In this document: positions 44,277-55,300 of the stretch, one piece after another | How positions within the stretch are numbered: position 1 is the first letter of the stretch | How the letters are laid out: the number at the start of each line of letters is the position of its first letter | Source of the DNA: Palaemon carinicauda | Taxonomy: Eukaryota > Arthropoda > Malacostraca > Decapoda > Palaemonidae | NCBI RefSeq assembly: GCF_036898095.1 | Contig: NC_090751.1 | Coordinates: forward strand, 80,010,157 to 80,074,156 | Length of the DNA: 64,000 bases | Reading direction: 5' to 3' | The notes under the pieces: generated by a model | The model's database searches: none | The model's input: the letters and a program-made list of their open reading frames with translations, nothing else | Told to the model about the DNA's origin: nothing | Translations under genes and position numbers: made by a program

Positions 44277-47234
44277 TTAAGGGAATGTAGTGGCTGAGCC
44301 CTCACCTACTACTGCACTCGCTGCTACGAATGGTCCCAGGGTGTAGCAGTTCTCGTAAAGAGACTGGACATCTTTAAGAAAAAATGATGCAAACACTGAC
44401 TTGCTCCTCCAATAGGTTGCATCCATTATGCTCTGCAGAGAACGGTTTTTATTAAAGGCCATCGAAGTAGCTACGGCTCTTACTTCGTGGGTCCTTACCT
44501 TCAGCAATGCAAGGTCTTCCTCCTTTAAGTGAGAGTGGGCTTCTCTAATCAGAAGCCTTATATAATATGAAACCCCATTCTTGGACATGGGCCTCGAAGG
44601 TTTCTTGATGGCACACCATAAGGCTTCTGACTGTCCTCGAAGAGGTTTAGACCTCTTAAGATAAAATTTGAGAGCTCTGACAGGGCAAAGAACTCTCTCT
44701 AGTTCGTTATCTACCATGTTGGAGAGGCTAGGTATTTCGAACGATCTAGGCCAAGGACGTGAAGGAAGTTCGTTCTTTGCTAGGAATCCGAGCTGAAAAG
44801 AACATGTTGCAGATTCGGTCGTGAAACCAATGTTCTTGCTGAAGGCATGAACTTCACTGACTCTCTTAGCTGTTGCAAGGCAGACGAGAAAAAGAGTCTT
44901 GAGGGTAAGATCCTTGAAGGAAGCTGACTGGAGAGGTTCGAACCTAGGAGACATAAGGAACCTTAAGACTACGTCTAGGTTCCAGCCTGGAGTGGATAGA
45001 CGACGCTCTTTAGACGTCTCAAAAGACTTAAGAATGTCTTGAAGGTCCTTGTTGGCAGAAAGGTCCAAACCTCTGTGGCGGAGAACTGAAGCCAACATAC
45101 TCCTATACCCTTTAATCGTAGGGGCTGAAAGGGATCTCTCATTCCTAAGATGTAGAAGGAAGTCAGCTATTTGGGTCACAGAGGTATTGGTAGAGGATAT
45201 TGAATTGGCTCTACACCAGCTTCGGAAGACCTCCCACTTAGACTGGTAGACTCTACGAGTGGAAACCCTTCTCGCTCTGGCAATCGCACTGGCTGCCTCC
45301 TTCGAAAAGCCTCTAGCTCTAGCGAATCTTTCGACAGTCTGAAGGCAGTCAGCCGAAGAGCGTGGAGGTTTGGGTGCAACCTGTCTACATGAGGTTGACG
45401 TAGAAGGTCCACTCTTAGAGGTAGAGTCCTGGGAATGTCGACTAGCCATTGAAGTACCTCTGTGTACCATTCTCTTGCAGGCCAAAGGGGAGCAACCAGC
45501 GTCAGCCGTGTCCCTTCGTGCGAGATGAATTTCTGCAGAACTTTGTTTATTATCTTGAACGGTGGGAATGCGTACAGGTCGAGATGGGACCAGTTCAGTA
45601 GAAAAGCATCCACATGAACTGCTGCAGGGTCTGGAACAGGGGAACAGTACAGCGGAAGTCTCTTGGTTATGGAGGTGGCAAACAGATCTATGGTAGGTTG
45701 ACCCCACAAGGTCCAAAGTCTGTTGCACACACTCTTGTGGAGGGTCCATTCCGTGGGAATGACCTGATTCCTTCTGCTTAGGCGATCTGCTGAGACGTTC
45801 ATATCGCCCTGAATGAACCTCGTGACCAGAGTGAGGTTTAGACCTCTTGACCAAATGAGGAGGTCCCTTGCGATCTCGTATAGGCTCCTCGAATGGGTCC
45901 CTCCTTGCTTGGAGATGTAAGCCAAGGCTGTGGTATTGTCTGAGTTCACCTCCACCACTTTGCCTAGCAGGAGGGACTTGAAGTTCAACAGGGCTAAATG
46001 AACTGCTAGTAGCTCCTTGCAGTTGATGTGGAGTAATCCCTGTTCTTCGTTCCACGTTCCCGAGCATTCCCGTCCGTTCAAGGTCGCACCCCAGCCCGAG
46101 TCCGATGCATCTGAGAAGAGATGAAGATTGGGGGTCTGAATAGCCAACGATAGACCCTCCCTGAGAACGAGGTTGTGCTTCCACCACAGGAGAGTGGTCT
46201 TCATCTCTTGGGTGATTGGGATAGAGACTGCTTCGAGAGTCGAACCCTTGTCCCAATGAGCTGCAAGATGGAATTGAAGAGGGCGGAGGTGGAGTCTCCC
46301 TAGCTCGACGAACAGGGCCAGTGATGAAAGGGTCCCTGTGAGACTCATCCACTGTCTCACCGAGCAACTGCTCCTCTTCAGCATGCTCATGATGCACTCT
46401 AGGGCTTGGCTTATCCTGGGGGCCGATGGAAAAGCCCGAAAATCCTGACTCCGAATCTCCATTCCCAGGTACACAATGGATTGGGAGGGAATGAGTTGAG
46501 ACTTTTCTATGTTGACTAATAGACCCAGTTCTCTGATTAAGTCTAAAGTCCAATTGAGATTCTCCAGACAGCGACGACTCGTGGAGGCTCTCAACAGCCA
46601 GTCGTCTAAGTAGAGGGAGGCTCTGATGTCCGATAAGTGTAGGAATTTTGCTATATTCCTCATCAGATGAGTAAAGACCATAGGAGCTGTGCTTAGGCCA
46701 AAACACAGGGCTTGGAATTGGTAGACAACCTTTCCGAAAACGAATCTCAGGAAAGGTTGGGAGTCTGGATGAATAGGAACGTGAAAGTAGGCGTCTTTCA
46801 AGTCCAACGAGACCATCCAGTCCTCCTGCCTGACCGCTGCTAAGACCGACTTCGTCGTCTCCATCGTGAACGTCTGCTTGGTGACATACGCGTTGAGCGC
46901 GCTGACGTCCAGCACCGGTCTCCAACCCCCTGTCTTCTTGGCCACAAGAAAGAGACGGTTGTAGAAGCCCGGGGATTGATGGTCCCGGACTATAACCACT
47001 GCCTTCTTCTGCACAAGTAGCGACACCTCCTGGTGCAATGCTAGCCTCTTGTCCTCTTCTTTGTAGTTGGGAGAGAGGTTGATGGGCGATGTGGTCAGAG
47101 GTGGTTTGAGGCAGAATGGAATCCTGTAACCGTTCCTCAGCCAACTGACAGACTGGGCGTCTGCACCTCTCTTCTCCCAGGCTCGCCAGAAGATCTTGAG
47201 TCTGGCTCCTACTGCTGTCTGGAGATGCGGAGAG
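44277..47234 (-). CDS. Third DIRS ORF3: tyrosine recombinase
   Basis: Open to 44277 on the minus strand, in the same frame as ORF1 after a single TGA (complement of 47235-47237). It keeps the three residues (LKT region) lost in the nested copy, plus AKRVSEVHAF and THEVRAVATS. Like the nested copy it has FASFFLKDV, with Phe (complement of 44379-44381) at the presumed catalytic Tyr. The N-terminal two thirds overlap ORF2 in another frame. Confidence 0.85.
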   Translation of the reverse strand, partial: LSASPDSSRSQTQDLLASLGEERCRRPVCQLAEERLQDSILPQTTSDHIAHQPLSQLQRRGQEASIAPGGVATCAEEGSGYSPGPSIPGLLQPSLSCGQEDRGLETGAGRQRAQRVCHQADVHDGDDEVGLSSGQAGGLDGLVGLERRLLSRSYSSRLPTFPEIRFRKGCLPIPSPVFWPKHSSYGLYSSDEEYSKIPTLIGHQSLPLLRRLAVESLHESSLSGESQLDFRLNQRTGSISQHRKVSTHSLPIHCVPGNGDSESGFSGFSIGPQDKPSPRVHHEHAEEEQLLGETVDESHRDPFITGPVRRARETPPPPSSIPSCSSLGQGFDSRSSLYPNHPRDEDHSPVVEAQPRSQGGSIVGYSDPQSSSLLRCIGLGLGCDLERTGMLGNVERRTGITPHQLQGATSSSFSPVELQVPPARQSGGGELRQYHSLGLHLQARRDPFEEPIRDRKGPPHLVKRSKPHSGHEVHSGRYERLSRSPKQKESGHSHGMDPPQECVQQTLDLVGSTYHRSVCHLHNQETSAVLFPCSRPCSSSCGCFSTELVPSRPVRIPTVQDNKQSSAEIHLARRDTADAGCSPLACKRMVHRGTSMASRHSQDSTSKSGPSTSTSCRQVAPKPPRSSADCLQTVERFARARGFSKEAASAIARARRVSTRRVYQSKWEVFRSWCRANSISSTNTSVTQIADFLLHLRNERSLSAPTIKGYRSMLASVLRHRGLDLSANKDLQDILKSFETSKERRLSTPGWNLDVVLRFLMSPRFEPLQSASFKDLTLKTLFLVCLATAKRVSEVHAFSKNIGFTTESATCSFQLGFLAKNELPSRPWPRSFEIPSLSNMVDNELERVLCPVRALKFYLKRSKPLRGQSEALWCAIKKPSRPMSKNGVSYYIRLLIREAHSHLKEEDLALLKVRTHEVRAVATSMAFNKNRSLQSIMDATYWRSKSVFASFFLKDVQSLYENCYTLGPFVAASAVVGEGSATTFP

Positions 47235-47431
47235 TCAGTTTTTTCCTTTAGATGTCCTGGAGCCTTTCTTGGACTTGCTCCTGTAAGAGTCTGGACGGGA
47301 GCTTCCTCGGCTGGGGGCTCTACCACGAAAGGGCGGTATGAACCTCGTAGCAGGGGTATCAACCACTGGGGAGCGATAAGTCTTGGGGACTGAGGTAGCA
47401 ACCTTAGACTTACGAGCCGATGAGGCAACAA
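45176..47431 (-). CDS. Third DIRS ORF2: reverse transcriptase, RNase H, methyltransferase-like
   Basis: 751-codon frame with the same domain order and catalytic residues as the nested copy. The only residue difference I find is KHNLV for KHNLL in the linker before RNase H. It overlaps ORF1 at one end and ORF3 over most of its length. Confidence 0.9.
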   Translation of the reverse strand: MLPHRLVSLRLLPQSPRLIAPQWLIPLLRGSYRPFVVEPPAEEAPVQTLTGASPRKAPGHLKEKTDSPHLQTAVGARLKIFWRAWEKRGADAQSVSWLRNGYRIPFCLKPPLTTSPINLSPNYKEEDKRLALHQEVSLLVQKKAVVIVRDHQSPGFYNRLFLVAKKTGGWRPVLDVSALNAYVTKQTFTMETTKSVLAAVRQEDWMVSLDLKDAYFHVPIHPDSQPFLRFVFGKVVYQFQALCFGLSTAPMVFTHLMRNIAKFLHLSDIRASLYLDDWLLRASTSRRCLENLNWTLDLIRELGLLVNIEKSQLIPSQSIVYLGMEIRSQDFRAFPSAPRISQALECIMSMLKRSSCSVRQWMSLTGTLSSLALFVELGRLHLRPLQFHLAAHWDKGSTLEAVSIPITQEMKTTLLWWKHNLVLREGLSLAIQTPNLHLFSDASDSGWGATLNGRECSGTWNEEQGLLHINCKELLAVHLALLNFKSLLLGKVVEVNSDNTTALAYISKQGGTHSRSLYEIARDLLIWSRGLNLTLVTRFIQGDMNVSADRLSRRNQVIPTEWTLHKSVCNRLWTLWGQPTIDLFATSITKRLPLYCSPVPDPAAVHVDAFLLNWSHLDLYAFPPFKIINKVLQKFISHEGTRLTLVAPLWPAREWYTEVLQWLVDIPRTLPLRVDLLRQPHVDRLHPNLHALRLTAFRLSKDSLELEAFRRRQPVRLPEREGFPLVESTSLSGRSSEAGVEPIQYPLPIPL

Positions 47432-48894
47432 GATCGTGTGTGTCCTTTTGTATCAGGGCAGCAGACAAGTCCTTAACCAGCTCTTCGGGGAAGAGGAACT
47501 TCGAGAGCGGAGCAAAAAGGAGTTGTGACCTTTGGCAAGGTGTAATGCTGGAGGAAAGGAAGGTACACAGCTGTTCCCTTTTCTTCAAAACCCCTGATAC
47601 AAACATCGACGCAAGCTCACCCGATCCATCCCTAATGGCCTTATCCATGCAGGACATTAATAGCATGGCAGAATCCTTGTCCGCAGGAGAGGTCTTCTTG
47701 CTGAGGGCCCCCAGGCACCAGTCAAGAGAGTTGAACATCTCACATGCTCTAAACAGTCCTTTCAGTAAGTGATCCAGGTCTGAGAAGGTCCAGCAAACCT
47801 TAGAACGCCTCATTGCAGTTCTCCGAGGCGAGTCTACCAGACTTGAGAAGTCAGCCTGGCAGAGGCAGGTACTCCCAAGCCTGGTGCTTCTCCTGTGGCA
47901 TACCAAACGCTCGCTTTCGAAGTGAGCTTAGTTGGCGGGAACATGAAAGAAGTTTTGCCAAGGTGTTGCTTAGTCTGCAGCCACTCCCCTAAGATCCTTA
48001 ATGCTCTCTTAGAGGACCTTGCTAGGACTAGCTTAGTATAGGAGGACTTAGCTTGTTGTACGCCCAGCGAAAACTCAGATGGAAGAGAGCGGGGAATAGC
48101 AGAGACAAAGTGGTCTGGGTAAACCTCCCTAAGCAGAGCCAAGACCTTACGAAAGTCAATAGACTGTGGAGAAGGCTTGGATTCATCCACGTCTGACGAG
48201 GGATCCAGGTGTGCCTCCTCATCATCAGACGCCTCATCACCAGAGTGTAGCGAAGATATTGGACAAGAATGCTGAACAGCAGAGTCAGAACGAGTAGGAA
48301 CAATAGTAGTGGTTTCCTCTTCAAGTAACTGTTGAGGGAGAACCTGAGGCTCAGACTGCAAAGGCTGAATAACAGACGAAGCAGAAGGAAGGCGCATGGG
48401 TGGAGGAGGCTGACTCCTAGCATGAGTGGAAGAACCCAAGGGTTGCGCTTGCTGAGCGGTTGGTGGAAGCGGAGTAGCAAGTTCCTGTTCCTGTGGTGTG
48501 AGCGGAGCGTGATGAGGTTGAGGTTGCGCAGAACAAGGTAAATGTCTCGCAAGCTGAGGCTCCTGAGGCGCAAGGCCAAGGTGTAGTGGAGCTTGCCTTG
48601 TGGATGGTTGAGCTCGCTGCAGCGAGAGCTGAGGAGACTGACTCATGGACGGGAGAGGTTGTTGTACCTCAGCCAAGAGTTGCACCACTGGTGGAGCAGC
48701 AAAGGGAGGCGGAGGAAGAGAGGTATAATCCTCCTGATCCCATAGCAAAGGTTGCCTTAAAGAAGGCGGAGGCTGAACACCACTGGGAACAGCAAACTCA
48801 GACCGTGGCTCAACATCGTACGCCTGGCAGGGGGTACTGCGATCAGGCGGAGCAAGCGCAGGCGGAGCGAGCGCAGGCGGAGCGAGCGCAGGCG
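47235..48894 (-). pseudogene. Third DIRS ORF1 (Gag-like), 1-nt frameshift and truncated by gap
   Basis: Matches the nested copy's ORF1, but a CCC run became CC at about 47857-47859 (in ASAQADF), shifting the frame and stopping it a few codons later. The downstream part (to 47235) is open in the original frame. The 5' part is lost in the N gap, which starts in the 15-bp repeat coding for ALAPP units. Hence this copy cannot make a full ORF1 product. Confidence 0.85.
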
Positions 48895-49394
48895 NNNNNN
48901 NNNNNNNNNNNNNNNNNNNNNNNNNNNNNNNNNNNNNNNNNNNNNNNNNNNNNNNNNNNNNNNNNNNNNNNNNNNNNNNNNNNNNNNNNNNNNNNNNNNN
49001 NNNNNNNNNNNNNNNNNNNNNNNNNNNNNNNNNNNNNNNNNNNNNNNNNNNNNNNNNNNNNNNNNNNNNNNNNNNNNNNNNNNNNNNNNNNNNNNNNNNN
49101 NNNNNNNNNNNNNNNNNNNNNNNNNNNNNNNNNNNNNNNNNNNNNNNNNNNNNNNNNNNNNNNNNNNNNNNNNNNNNNNNNNNNNNNNNNNNNNNNNNNN
49201 NNNNNNNNNNNNNNNNNNNNNNNNNNNNNNNNNNNNNNNNNNNNNNNNNNNNNNNNNNNNNNNNNNNNNNNNNNNNNNNNNNNNNNNNNNNNNNNNNNNN
49301 NNNNNNNNNNNNNNNNNNNNNNNNNNNNNNNNNNNNNNNNNNNNNNNNNNNNNNNNNNNNNNNNNNNNNNNNNNNNNNNNNNNNNNNNNNNNNN
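48895..49394. other. 500-N assembly gap
   Basis: Exactly 500 N, the usual placeholder for a gap of unknown size. Left edge: tandem GCGCAGGCGGAGCGA units of DIRS ORF1. Right edge: mid-unit of the 119-bp satellite. The physical adjacency of the two is therefore not proven. Open frames spanning the Ns are meaningless. Confidence 0.98.
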
Positions 49395-52300
49395 CGCACT
49401 AGGGTTCGATCCCCTCTCATACTCTGTAGTTCCTCTGGTTGCTGCAACCTCACCTTCCATGTCAGCTGAGGCTTTGTGGTGGCCTAGTGGTGGCGTCCTT
49501 GCATGGCGATTGCCGCACTAGGGTTCGATCCCCTCTCATACTCTGTAGTTCCTCTGGTTGCTGCAACCTCACCTTCCATGTCAGCTGAGGCTTTGTGGTG
49601 GCCTAGTGGTGGCGTCCTTGCATGGCGATTGCCGCACTAGGGTTCGATCCCCTCTCATACTCTGTAGTTCCTCTGGTTGCTGCAACCTCACCTTCCATGT
49701 CAGCTGAGGCTTTGTGGTGGCCTAGTGGTGGCGTCCTTGCATGGCGATTGCCGCACTAGGGTTCGATCCCCTCTCATACTCTGTAGTTCCTCTGGTTGCT
49801 GCAACCTCACCTTCCATGTCAGCTGAGGCTTTGTGGTGGCCTAGTGGTGGCGTCCTTGCATGGCGATTGCCGCACTAGGGTTCGATCCCCTCTCATACTC
49901 TGTAGTTCCTCTGGTTGCTGCAACCTCACCTTCCATGTCAGCTGAGGCTTTGTGGTGGCCTAGTGGTGGCGTCCTTGCATGGCGATTGCCGCACTAGGGT
50001 TCGATCCCCTCTCATACTCTGTAGTTCCTCTGGTTGCTGCAACCTCACCTTCCATGTCAGCTGAGGCTTTGTGGTGGCCTAGTGGTGGCGTCCTTGCATG
50101 GTGATTGCCGCACTAGGGTTCGATCCCCTCTCATACTCTGTAGTTCCTCTGGTTGCTGCAACCTCACCTTCCATGTCAGCTGAGGCTTTGTGGTGGCCTA
50201 GTGGTGGCGTCCTTGCATGGCGATTGCCGCACTAGGGTTCGATCCCCTCTCATACTCTGTAGTTCCTCTGGTTGCTGCAACCTCACCTTCCATGTCAGCT
50301 GAGGCTTTGTGGTGGCCTAGTGGTGGCGTCCTTGCATGGTGATTGCCGCACTAGGGTTCGATCCCCTCTCATACTCTGTAGTTCCTCTGGTTGCTGCAAC
50401 CTCACCTTCCATGTCAGCTGAGGCTTTGTGGTGGCCTAGTGGTGGCGTCCTTGCATGGTGATTGCCGCACTAGGGTTCGATCCCCTCTCATACTCTGTAG
50501 TTCCTCTGGTTGCTGCAACCTCACCTTCCATGTCAGCTGAGGCTTTGTGGTGGCCTAGTGGTGGCGTCCTTGCATGGTGATTGCCGCACTAGGGTTCGAT
50601 CCCCTCTCATACTCTGTAGTTCCTCTGGTTGCTGCAACCTCACCTTCCATGTCAGCTGAGGCTTTGTGGTGGCCTAGTGGTGGCGTCCTTGCATGGTGAT
50701 TGCCGCACTAGGGTTCGATCCCCTCTCATACTCTGTAGTTCCTCTGGTTGCTGCAACCTCACCTTCCATGTCAGCTGAGGCTTTGTGGTGGCCTAGTGGT
50801 GGCGTCCTTGCATGGTGATTGCCGCACTAGGGTTCGATCCCCTCTCATACTCTTTAGTTCCTCTGGTTGCTGCAACCTCACCTTCCATGTCAGCTGAGGC
50901 TTTGTGGTGGCCTAGTGGTGGCGTCCTTGCATGGTGATTGCCGCACTAGGGTTCGATCCCCTCTCATACTCTGTAGTTCCTCTGGTTGCTGCAACCTCAC
51001 CTTCCATGTCAGCTGAGGCTTTGTGGTGGCCTAGTGGTGGCGTCCTTGCATGGTGATTGCCGCACTAGGGTTCGATCCCCTCTCATACTCTGTAGTTCCT
51101 CTGGTTGCTGCAACCTCACCTTCCATGTCAGCTGAGGCTTTGTGGTGGCCTAGTGGTGGCGTCCTTGCATGGTGATTGCCGCACTAGGGTTCGATCCCCT
51201 CTCATACTCTGTAGTTCCTCTGGTTGCTGCAACCTCACCTTCCTTGTCAGCTGAGGCTTTGTGGTGGCCTAGTGGTGGCGTCCTTGCATGGTGATTGCCG
51301 CACTAGGGTTCGATCCCCTCTCATACTCTTTAGTTCCTCTGGTTGCTGCAACCTCACCATCCTTGTCAGCTGAGGCTTTGTGGTGGCCTAGTGGTGGCGT
51401 CCTTGCATGGTGATTGCCGCACTAGGGTTCGATCCCCTCTCATACTCTTTAGTTCCTCTGGTTGCTGCAACCTCACCTTCCTTGTCAGCTGAGGCTTTGT
51501 GGTGGCCTAGTGGTGGCGTCCTTGCATGGTGATTGCCGCACTAGGGTTCGATCCCCTCTCATACTCTTTAGTTCCTCTGGTTGCTGCAACCTCACCTTCC
51601 TTGTCAGCTGAGGCTTTGTGGTGGCCTAGTGGTGGCGTCCTTGCATGGTGATTGCCGCACTAGGGTTCGATCCCCTCTCATACTCTTTAGTTCCTCTGGT
51701 TGCTGCAACCTCACCTTCCATGTCAGCTGAGGCTTTGTGGTGGCCTAGTGGTGGCGTCCTTGCATGGTGATTGCCGCACTAGGGTTCGATCCCCTCTCAT
51801 ACTCTTTAGTTCCTCTGGTTGCTGCAACCTCACCTTCCTTGTCAGCTGAGGCTTTGTGGTGGCCTAGTGGTGGCGTCCTTGCATGGTGATTGCCGCACTA
51901 GGGTTCGATCCCCTCTCATACTCTTTAGTTCCTCTGGTTGCTGCAACCTCACCTTCCTTGTCAGCTGAGGCTTTGTGGTGGCCTAGTGGTGGCGTCCTTG
52001 CATGGTGATTGCCGCACTAGGGTTCGATCCCCTCTCATACTCTTTAGTTCCTCTGGTTGCTGCAACCTCACCTTCCTTGTCAGCTGAGGCTTTGTGGTGG
52101 CCTAGTGGTGGCGTCCTTGCATGGTGATTGCCGCACTAGGGTTCGATCCCCTCTCATACTCTTTAGTTCCTCTGGTTGCTGCAACCTCACCTTCCTTGTC
52201 AGCTGAGGCTTTGTGGTGGCCTAGTGGTGGCGTCCTTGCATGGTGATTGCCGCACTAGGGTTCGATCCCCTCTCATACTCTTTAGTTCCTCTGGTTGCTG

Positions 52301-55300
52301 CAACCTCACCTTCCTTGTCAGCTGAGGCTTTGTGGTGGCCTAGTGGTGGCGTCCTTGCATGGTGATTGCCGCACTAGGGTTCGATCCCCTCTCATACTCT
52401 TTAGTTCCTCTGGTTGCTGCAACCTCACCTTCCTTGTCAGCTGAGGCTTTGTGGTGGCCTAGTGGTGGCGTCCTTGCATGGTGATTGCCGCACTAGGGTT
52501 CGATCCCCTCTCATACTCTTTAGTTCCTCTGGTTGCTGCAACCTCACCTTCCATGTCAGCTGAGGCTTTGTGGTGGCCTAGTGGTGGCGTCCTTGCATGG
52601 CGATTGCCGCACTAGGGTTCGATCCCCTCTCATACTCTTTAGTTCCTCTGGTTGCTGCAACCTCACCTTCCATGTCAGCTGAGGCTTTGTGGTGGCCTAG
52701 TGGTGGCGTCCTTGCATGGTGATTGCCGCACTAGGGTTCGATCCCCTCTCATACTCTTTAGTTCCTCTGGTTGCTGCAACCTCACCTTCCATGTCAGCTG
52801 AGGCTTTGTGGTGGCCTAGTGGTGGCGTCCTTGCATGGTGATTGCCGCACTAGGGTTCGATCCCCTCTCATACTCTTTAGTTCCTCTGGTTGCTGCAACC
52901 TCACCTTCCATGTCAGCTGAGGCTTTGTGGTGGCCTAGTGGTGGCGTCCTTGCATGGTGATTGCCGCACTAGGGTTCGATCCCCTCTCATACTCTTTAGT
53001 TCCTCTGGTTGCTGCAACCTCACCTTCCATGTCAGCTGAGGCTTTGTGGTGGCCTAGTGGTGGCGTCCTTGCATGGTGATTGCCGCACTAGGGTTCGATC
53101 CCCTCTCATACTCTTTAGTTCCTCTGGTTGCTGCAACCTCACCTTCCTTGTCAGCTGAGGCTTTGTGGTGGCCTAGTGGTGGCGTCCTTGCATGGTGATT
53201 GCCGCACTAGGGTTCGATCCCCTCTCATACTCTTTAGTTCCTCTGGTTGCTGCAACCTCACCTTCCTTGTCAGCTGAGGCTTTGTGGTGGCCTAGTGGTG
53301 GCGTCCTTGCATGGTGATTGCCGCACTAGGGTTCGATCCCCTCTCATACTCTTTAGTTCCTCTGGTTGCTGCAACCTCACCTTCCTTGTCAGCTGAGGCT
53401 TTGTGGTGGCCTAGTGGTGGCGTCCTTGCATGGTGATTGCCGCACTAGGGTTCGATCCCCTCTCATACTCTTTAGTTCCTCTGGTTGCTGCAACCTCACC
53501 TTCCATGTCAGCTGAGGCTTTGTGGTGGCCTAGTGGTGGCGTCCTTGCATGGTGATTGCCGCACTAGGGTTCGATCCCCTCTCATACTCTTTAGTTCCTC
53601 TGGTTGCTGCAACCTCACCTTCCATGTCAGCTGAGGCTTTGTGGTGGCCTAGTGGTGGCGTCCTTGCATGGTGATTGCCGCACTAGGGTTCGATCCCCTC
53701 TCATACTCTTTAGTTCCTCTGGTTGCTGCAACCTCACCTTCCATGTCAGCTGAGGCTTTGTGGTGGCCTAGTGGTGGCGTCCTTGCATGGCGATTGCCGC
53801 ACTAGGGTTCGATCCCCTCTCATACTCTGTAGTTCCTCTGGTTGCTGCAACCTCACCTTCCATGTCAGCTGAGGCTTTGTGGTGGCCTAGTGGTGGCGTC
53901 CTTGCATGGCGATTGCCGCGCTAGGGTTCGATCCCCTCTCATACTCTGTAGTTCCTCTGGTTGCTGCAACCTCACCTTCCATGTCAGCTGAGGCTTTGTG
54001 GTGGCCTAGTGGTGGCGTCCTTGCATGGCGATTGCCGCGCTAGGGTTCGATCCCCTCTCATACTCTGTAGTTCCTCTGGTTGCTGCAACCTCACCTTCCA
54101 TGTCAGCTGAGGCTTTGTGGTGGCCTAGTGGTGGCGTCCTTGCATGGCGATTGCCGCGCTAGGGTTCGATCCCCTCTCATACTCTGTAGTTCCTCTGGTT
54201 GCTGCAACCTCACCTTCCATGTCAGCTGAGGCTTTGTGGTGGCCTAGTGGTGGCGTCCTTGCATGGCGATTGCCGCGCTAGGGTTCGATCCCCTCTCATA
54301 CTCTGTAGTTCCTCTGGTTGCTGCAACCTCACCTTCCATGTCAGCTGAGGCTTTGTGGTGGCCTAGTGGTGGCGTCCTTGCATGGCGATTGCCGCGCTAG
54401 GGTTCGATCCCCTCTCATACTCTGTAGTTCCTCTGGTTGCTGCAACCTCACCTTCCATGTCAGCTGAGGCTTTGTGGTGGCCTAGTGGTGGCGTCCTTGC
54501 ATGGCGATTGCCGCGCTAGGGTTCGATCCCCTCTCATACTCTGTAGTTCCTCTGGTTGCTGCAACCTCACCTTCCATGTCAGCTGAGGCTTTGTGGTGGC
54601 CTAGTGGTGGCGTCCTTGCATGGCGATTGCCGCGCTAGGGTTCGATCCCCTCTCATACTCTGTAGTTCCTCTGGTTGCTGCAACCTCACCTTCCATGTCA
54701 GCTGAGGCTTTGTGGTGGCCTAGTGGTGGCGTCCTTGCATGGCGATTGCCGCGCTAGGGTTCGATCCCCTCTCATACTCTGTAGTTCCTCTGGTTGCTGC
54801 AACCTCACCTTCCATGTCAGCTGAGGCTTTGTGGTGGCCTAGTGGTGGCGTCCTTGCATGGCGATTGCCGCGCTAGGGTTCGATCCCCTCTCATACTCTG
54901 TAGTTCCTCTGGTTGCTGCAACCTCACCTTCCATGTCAGCTGAGGCTTTGTGGTGGCCTAGTGGTGGCGTCCTTGCATGGCGATTGCCGCGCTAGGGTTC
55001 GATCCCCTCTCATACTCTGTAGTTCCTCTGGTTGCTGCAACCTCACCTTCCATGTCAGCTGAGGCTTTGTGGTGGCCTAGTGGTGGCGTCCTTGCATGGC
55101 GATTGCCGCGCTAGGGTTCGATCCCCTCTCATACTCTGTAGTTCCTCTGGTTGCTGCAACCTCACCTTCCATGTCAGCTGAGGCTTTGTGGTGGCCTAGT
55201 GGTGGCGTCCTTGCATGGCGATTGCCGCGCTAGGGTTCGATCCCCTCTCATACTCTGTAGTTCCTCTGGTTGCTGCAACCTCACCTTCCATGTCAGCTGA

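Larger units (their letters stand above)
43551..48894 (-). mobile_element. Third DIRS-like copy, reverse orientation, cut by assembly gap
   Basis: Begins with its right tip (TGTTATTTTTATTAGTAAAA) joined to the 3' tip of the outer element. It then has the right terminal repeat (43591-43744), the internal complementary region (43789-43880), ORF3, ORF2 and part of ORF1, and runs into the N gap. Sequence is nearly the same as the nested copy: ORF2 differs by one residue in 751. It lacks the 9-bp ORF3 deletion but shares the Tyr-to-Phe change. The left end is not visible. Confidence 0.93.

Noticed and set aside
48586..49521. Open frames spanning the N gap (both strands)
   Set aside because: They exist only because Ns contain no stops. 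They join DIRS and satellite sequence artificially.
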